Positions 4,869-6,622 of a DNA stretch of 6,622 bases are shown in pieces. Source of the stretch: Actinomycetes bacterium (GTDB lineage Bacteria; Actinomycetota; Acidimicrobiia; Acidimicrobiales; Microtrichaceae); the NCBI GenBank assembly GCA_023450775.1, contig JAEXGP010000111.1, positions 1 to 6,622 on the forward strand, in the 5' to 3' direction. The translations under genes and the position numbers were made by a program. The notes beneath the pieces were generated by a model. It made no database searches. It was not told the DNA's origin and saw only the letters and a list, made by a program, of their open reading frames with translations. Position 1 is the first letter of the stretch. Each line of letters opens with the position of its first letter.

Positions 4869-6622
4869 ATGCTGGGGCAGACGGCCGTGACCGGCCGTCT
4901 GCAGCGTCATCGATTTCTGCTGCAGGCCGGGTTCGACGCGGCGATGTGGCCGCCGGCGCTCCTGCTCGCCGCGCTGCTCCGCTACGACTTCGACGTGAGC
5001 CGGACGCCGATCGTGGCGGTCCTGGTCTTCTCCGTCCTGGCCATGGCGGTCCAGGTCGTCGCCGGCCGCTGGATCGGGCTGTACGTGCACCGCTGGCGGT
5101 ACGGGACGATGGAAGAGGTTGCTGCCGCGGTGCGGGCCGCCCTCCTCACCGCCGGCGTGCTGACCGTGGTCGACCTGGTGCCGGCACTCGGCCGTCCGGT
5201 GCCGCTCAGCACGACCGTGAGCGGCGGCCTGATCGCCCTGCTCGGCATGGCCACCGGGCGTTTCGCATGGCGGGTCCAGCTCGAGCGCTGGACCCGGTCC
5301 ACCGAGCACGACCGCGAGCCGGTGATCGTCTTCGGCGCCGGCGAGGCCGGACTCAAGGTCATCACCGCCATGCGCGGCTCGGGCCCGTACGAGCCGGTGG
5401 CGGTCCTCGACGACAACGCCGACCTGCGGAACCTCGTCCTCAAGGGTGTGCGCGTCCGCGGCGACCGCACGGCGCTGCACGCCGTGGCGGAGCAGACGGG
5501 GGCCACCACGTTGGTGATCGCGATCCCGTCGGCCACGTCCGCGCTCGTCCGCGACGTCGTGGCGATCGCTGACGACATCGGGCTCACCACGCTGATCCTC
5601 CCTCCCGTCGCCGAGCTGTTCGGCGGGTCGGTCGGCGTCGGCGACATCCGACCGCTCACCGAGGCCGACGTGCTCGGCCGTCGCGAGCTCAACCTCGACA
5701 TCGATGCCGCCGCCGGGTACCTCACCGGCAAGCGGGTGCTCGTGACCGGTGCCGGCGGGTCGATCGGATCGGAGCTCTGTCGCCAGATCGACCGCTTCGC
5801 CCCGGCGTCGCTGGTCATGCTCGACCGCGACGAGTCGGCCCTGCAGGCCGGCCAGCTGTCCCTCACCGGCCGGGGCCTCCTCGACGACCCGTCGCTGGTC
5901 GTCGCCTGCATCCGTGACCGCGAGCGCCTGGCGGAGGTGTTCGACGAGCACCGCCCCGAGGTCGTGTTCCACGCCGCGGCCCTGAAGCACCTGACGCTCC
6001 TGGAGCGGCATCCCGACGAGGGCCTCAAGACCAACGTGGTGGGCACCGCCAACCTCTTGGAGCTCGCGATCGAGCACGACGTCAGCCACTTCGTGAACAT
6101 CTCGACCGACAAGGCGGCCGATCCGACGTCGGTCCTCGGCGTGACGAAGCGCCGCGCCGAGCAGCTCACGGCGGACGCGGCCACGAGAGGCGCCGGCACC
6201 TACATCAGCGTGCGCTTCGGCAACGTGCTCGGCAGCCGCGGATCCGTCCTGCCGCTGTTCCGGGAGCAGATCGCCCAGGGCGGTCCCGTCACGGTCACGC
6301 ACCCCGAGGTCATGCGGTACTTCATGACGATCCCGGAGGCGTGCGAGCTGGTGGTGCAGGCCGGCGCGATCGGCACCGACGGCGACGTGATGGTGCTGGA
6401 CATGGGCGACCAGGTCCGCATCCTCGACCTCGCGGAGCGGCTCATCGCCGAGTCGGGGAAGCGGATCGAGATCGTGTTCACTGGGCTCCGCCCCGGCGAG
6501 AAGCTCGCCGAGCAGCTCGTGTCGGCCGACGAGCAGCTGCTGCCATCCCGGCACCCGCTGATCTCGCGGGCCGCCGTACCGGCGATGTCCCTGTCGCTCG
6601 TCGAGCACCTGGGCGCCGATGC
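4869..6622 (+). CDS. Membrane-bound nucleotide-sugar dehydratase/epimerase, FlaA1/CapD/WbpM type (3' end outside window)
   Basis: The frame stays open from here to the window edge, giving 584 residues. Family members convert UDP-GlcNAc or similar to a 4-keto-6-deoxy sugar, the first step towards several rare amino sugars. Four hydrophobic segments (about 16-37, 47-67, 83-105, 113-135) form the membrane anchor. A first Rossmann-like domain begins at VIVFGAGEAG (152-161). The catalytic SDR domain begins at VLVTGAGGSIGSEL (290-303), followed by HAAALKHLTLLE (368-379), NISTDKAADP (410-419), SVLGVTKR (421-428), VRFGNVLGSRGSV, MRYFMTIPEA and GLRPGEKLAEQL. Thr413, Asp414, Lys415 and Lys427 are the likely active-site residues. 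The position four before Lys427, Tyr in classical SDRs and Met in WbpM/PglF, is Leu423. The gene diverges from the - strand operon. ATG 4869 is the first in-frame ATG; an in-frame GTG at 4860 with AGGGG five bases upstream is an equally good start, and a stop at 4824 bounds both. The exact product is unknown. Confidence 0.92.
   Translation, partial: MLGQTAVTGRLQRHRFLLQAGFDAAMWPPALLLAALLRYDFDVSRTPIVAVLVFSVLAMAVQVVAGRWIGLYVHRWRYGTMEEVAAAVRAALLTAGVLTVVDLVPALGRPVPLSTTVSGGLIALLGMATGRFAWRVQLERWTRSTEHDREPVIVFGAGEAGLKVITAMRGSGPYEPVAVLDDNADLRNLVLKGVRVRGDRTALHAVAEQTGATTLVIAIPSATSALVRDVVAIADDIGLTTLILPPVAELFGGSVGVGDIRPLTEADVLGRRELNLDIDAAAGYLTGKRVLVTGAGGSIGSELCRQIDRFAPASLVMLDRDESALQAGQLSLTGRGLLDDPSLVVACIRDRERLAEVFDEHRPEVVFHAAALKHLTLLERHPDEGLKTNVVGTANLLELAIEHDVSHFVNISTDKAADPTSVLGVTKRRAEQLTADAATRGAGTYISVRFGNVLGSRGSVLPLFREQIAQGGPVTVTHPEVMRYFMTIPEACELVVQAGAIGTDGDVMVLDMGDQVRILDLAERLIAESGKRIEIVFTGLRPGEKLAEQLVSADEQLLPSRHPLISRAAVPAMSLSLVEHLGAD

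Noticed and set aside
4791..6608. A 605-residue open frame on the - strand opposite the dehydratase gene
   Set aside because: It is an antisense by-product of GC-rich codons. Its translation is dominated by His, Arg, Asp and Gly with no recognisable domain, while the + strand frame carries a full set of family motifs.
1..6622. tRNA, rRNA, CRISPR array, insertion sequence or attachment site
   Set aside because: No cloverleaf-like segment, no regularly spaced repeats, no transposase or integrase motifs, and only about 200 non-coding bases in the whole window.

Overview
The window is very GC-rich and its codons are dominated by G or C at the third position. It uses GTG starts and overlapping genes freely. 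Together with the protein families present, this suggests a high-GC Actinomycetota genome. I cannot place it more precisely. Nearly all of the sequence is coding.

Layout. The first 859 bases on the + strand hold the 3' part of a molybdopterin-dependent oxidoreductase of the sulfite-oxidase type; its start lies before the window. It ends stop-to-stop, with no base between, against a four-gene operon on the - strand. In transcription order from about 4666 down to 860, the operon encodes a nucleotide-sugar 6-dehydrogenase of the UDP-HexNAc type, a NodB-fold polysaccharide deacetylase, a GT4 glycosyltransferase and a low-molecular-weight protein tyrosine phosphatase. Each neighbouring pair overlaps by four bases (GTGA, ATGA, GTGA), so the four proteins are probably made by coupled translation. 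Upstream lies a roughly 200-base divergent control region with inverted repeats and weak promoter-like boxes. From there a large membrane-bound nucleotide-sugar dehydratase/epimerase (FlaA1/CapD/WbpM type) is transcribed on the + strand and runs out of the window.

How the genes fit together. The dehydratase and the 6-dehydrogenase both modify nucleotide-activated sugars. The glycosyltransferase would add a sugar to a growing (probably lipid-linked) glycan, and the deacetylase would remove an N- or O-acetyl group from a sugar or glycan. The phosphatase resembles the Wzb-type enzymes that reverse tyrosine phosphorylation in capsule and exopolysaccharide systems. The five genes therefore look like part of a surface polysaccharide locus that probably continues beyond the right edge. 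No polymerase, flippase, export protein or tyrosine kinase lies inside the window. The molybdoenzyme appears to be an unrelated neighbour.

I see no clearly undescribed system. The most useful leads are the repeated motif in the divergent control region, the unusual residue content of the phosphatase (one Cys, no Tyr), and the tightly coupled operon joining sugar activation, deacetylation, transfer and dephosphorylation.
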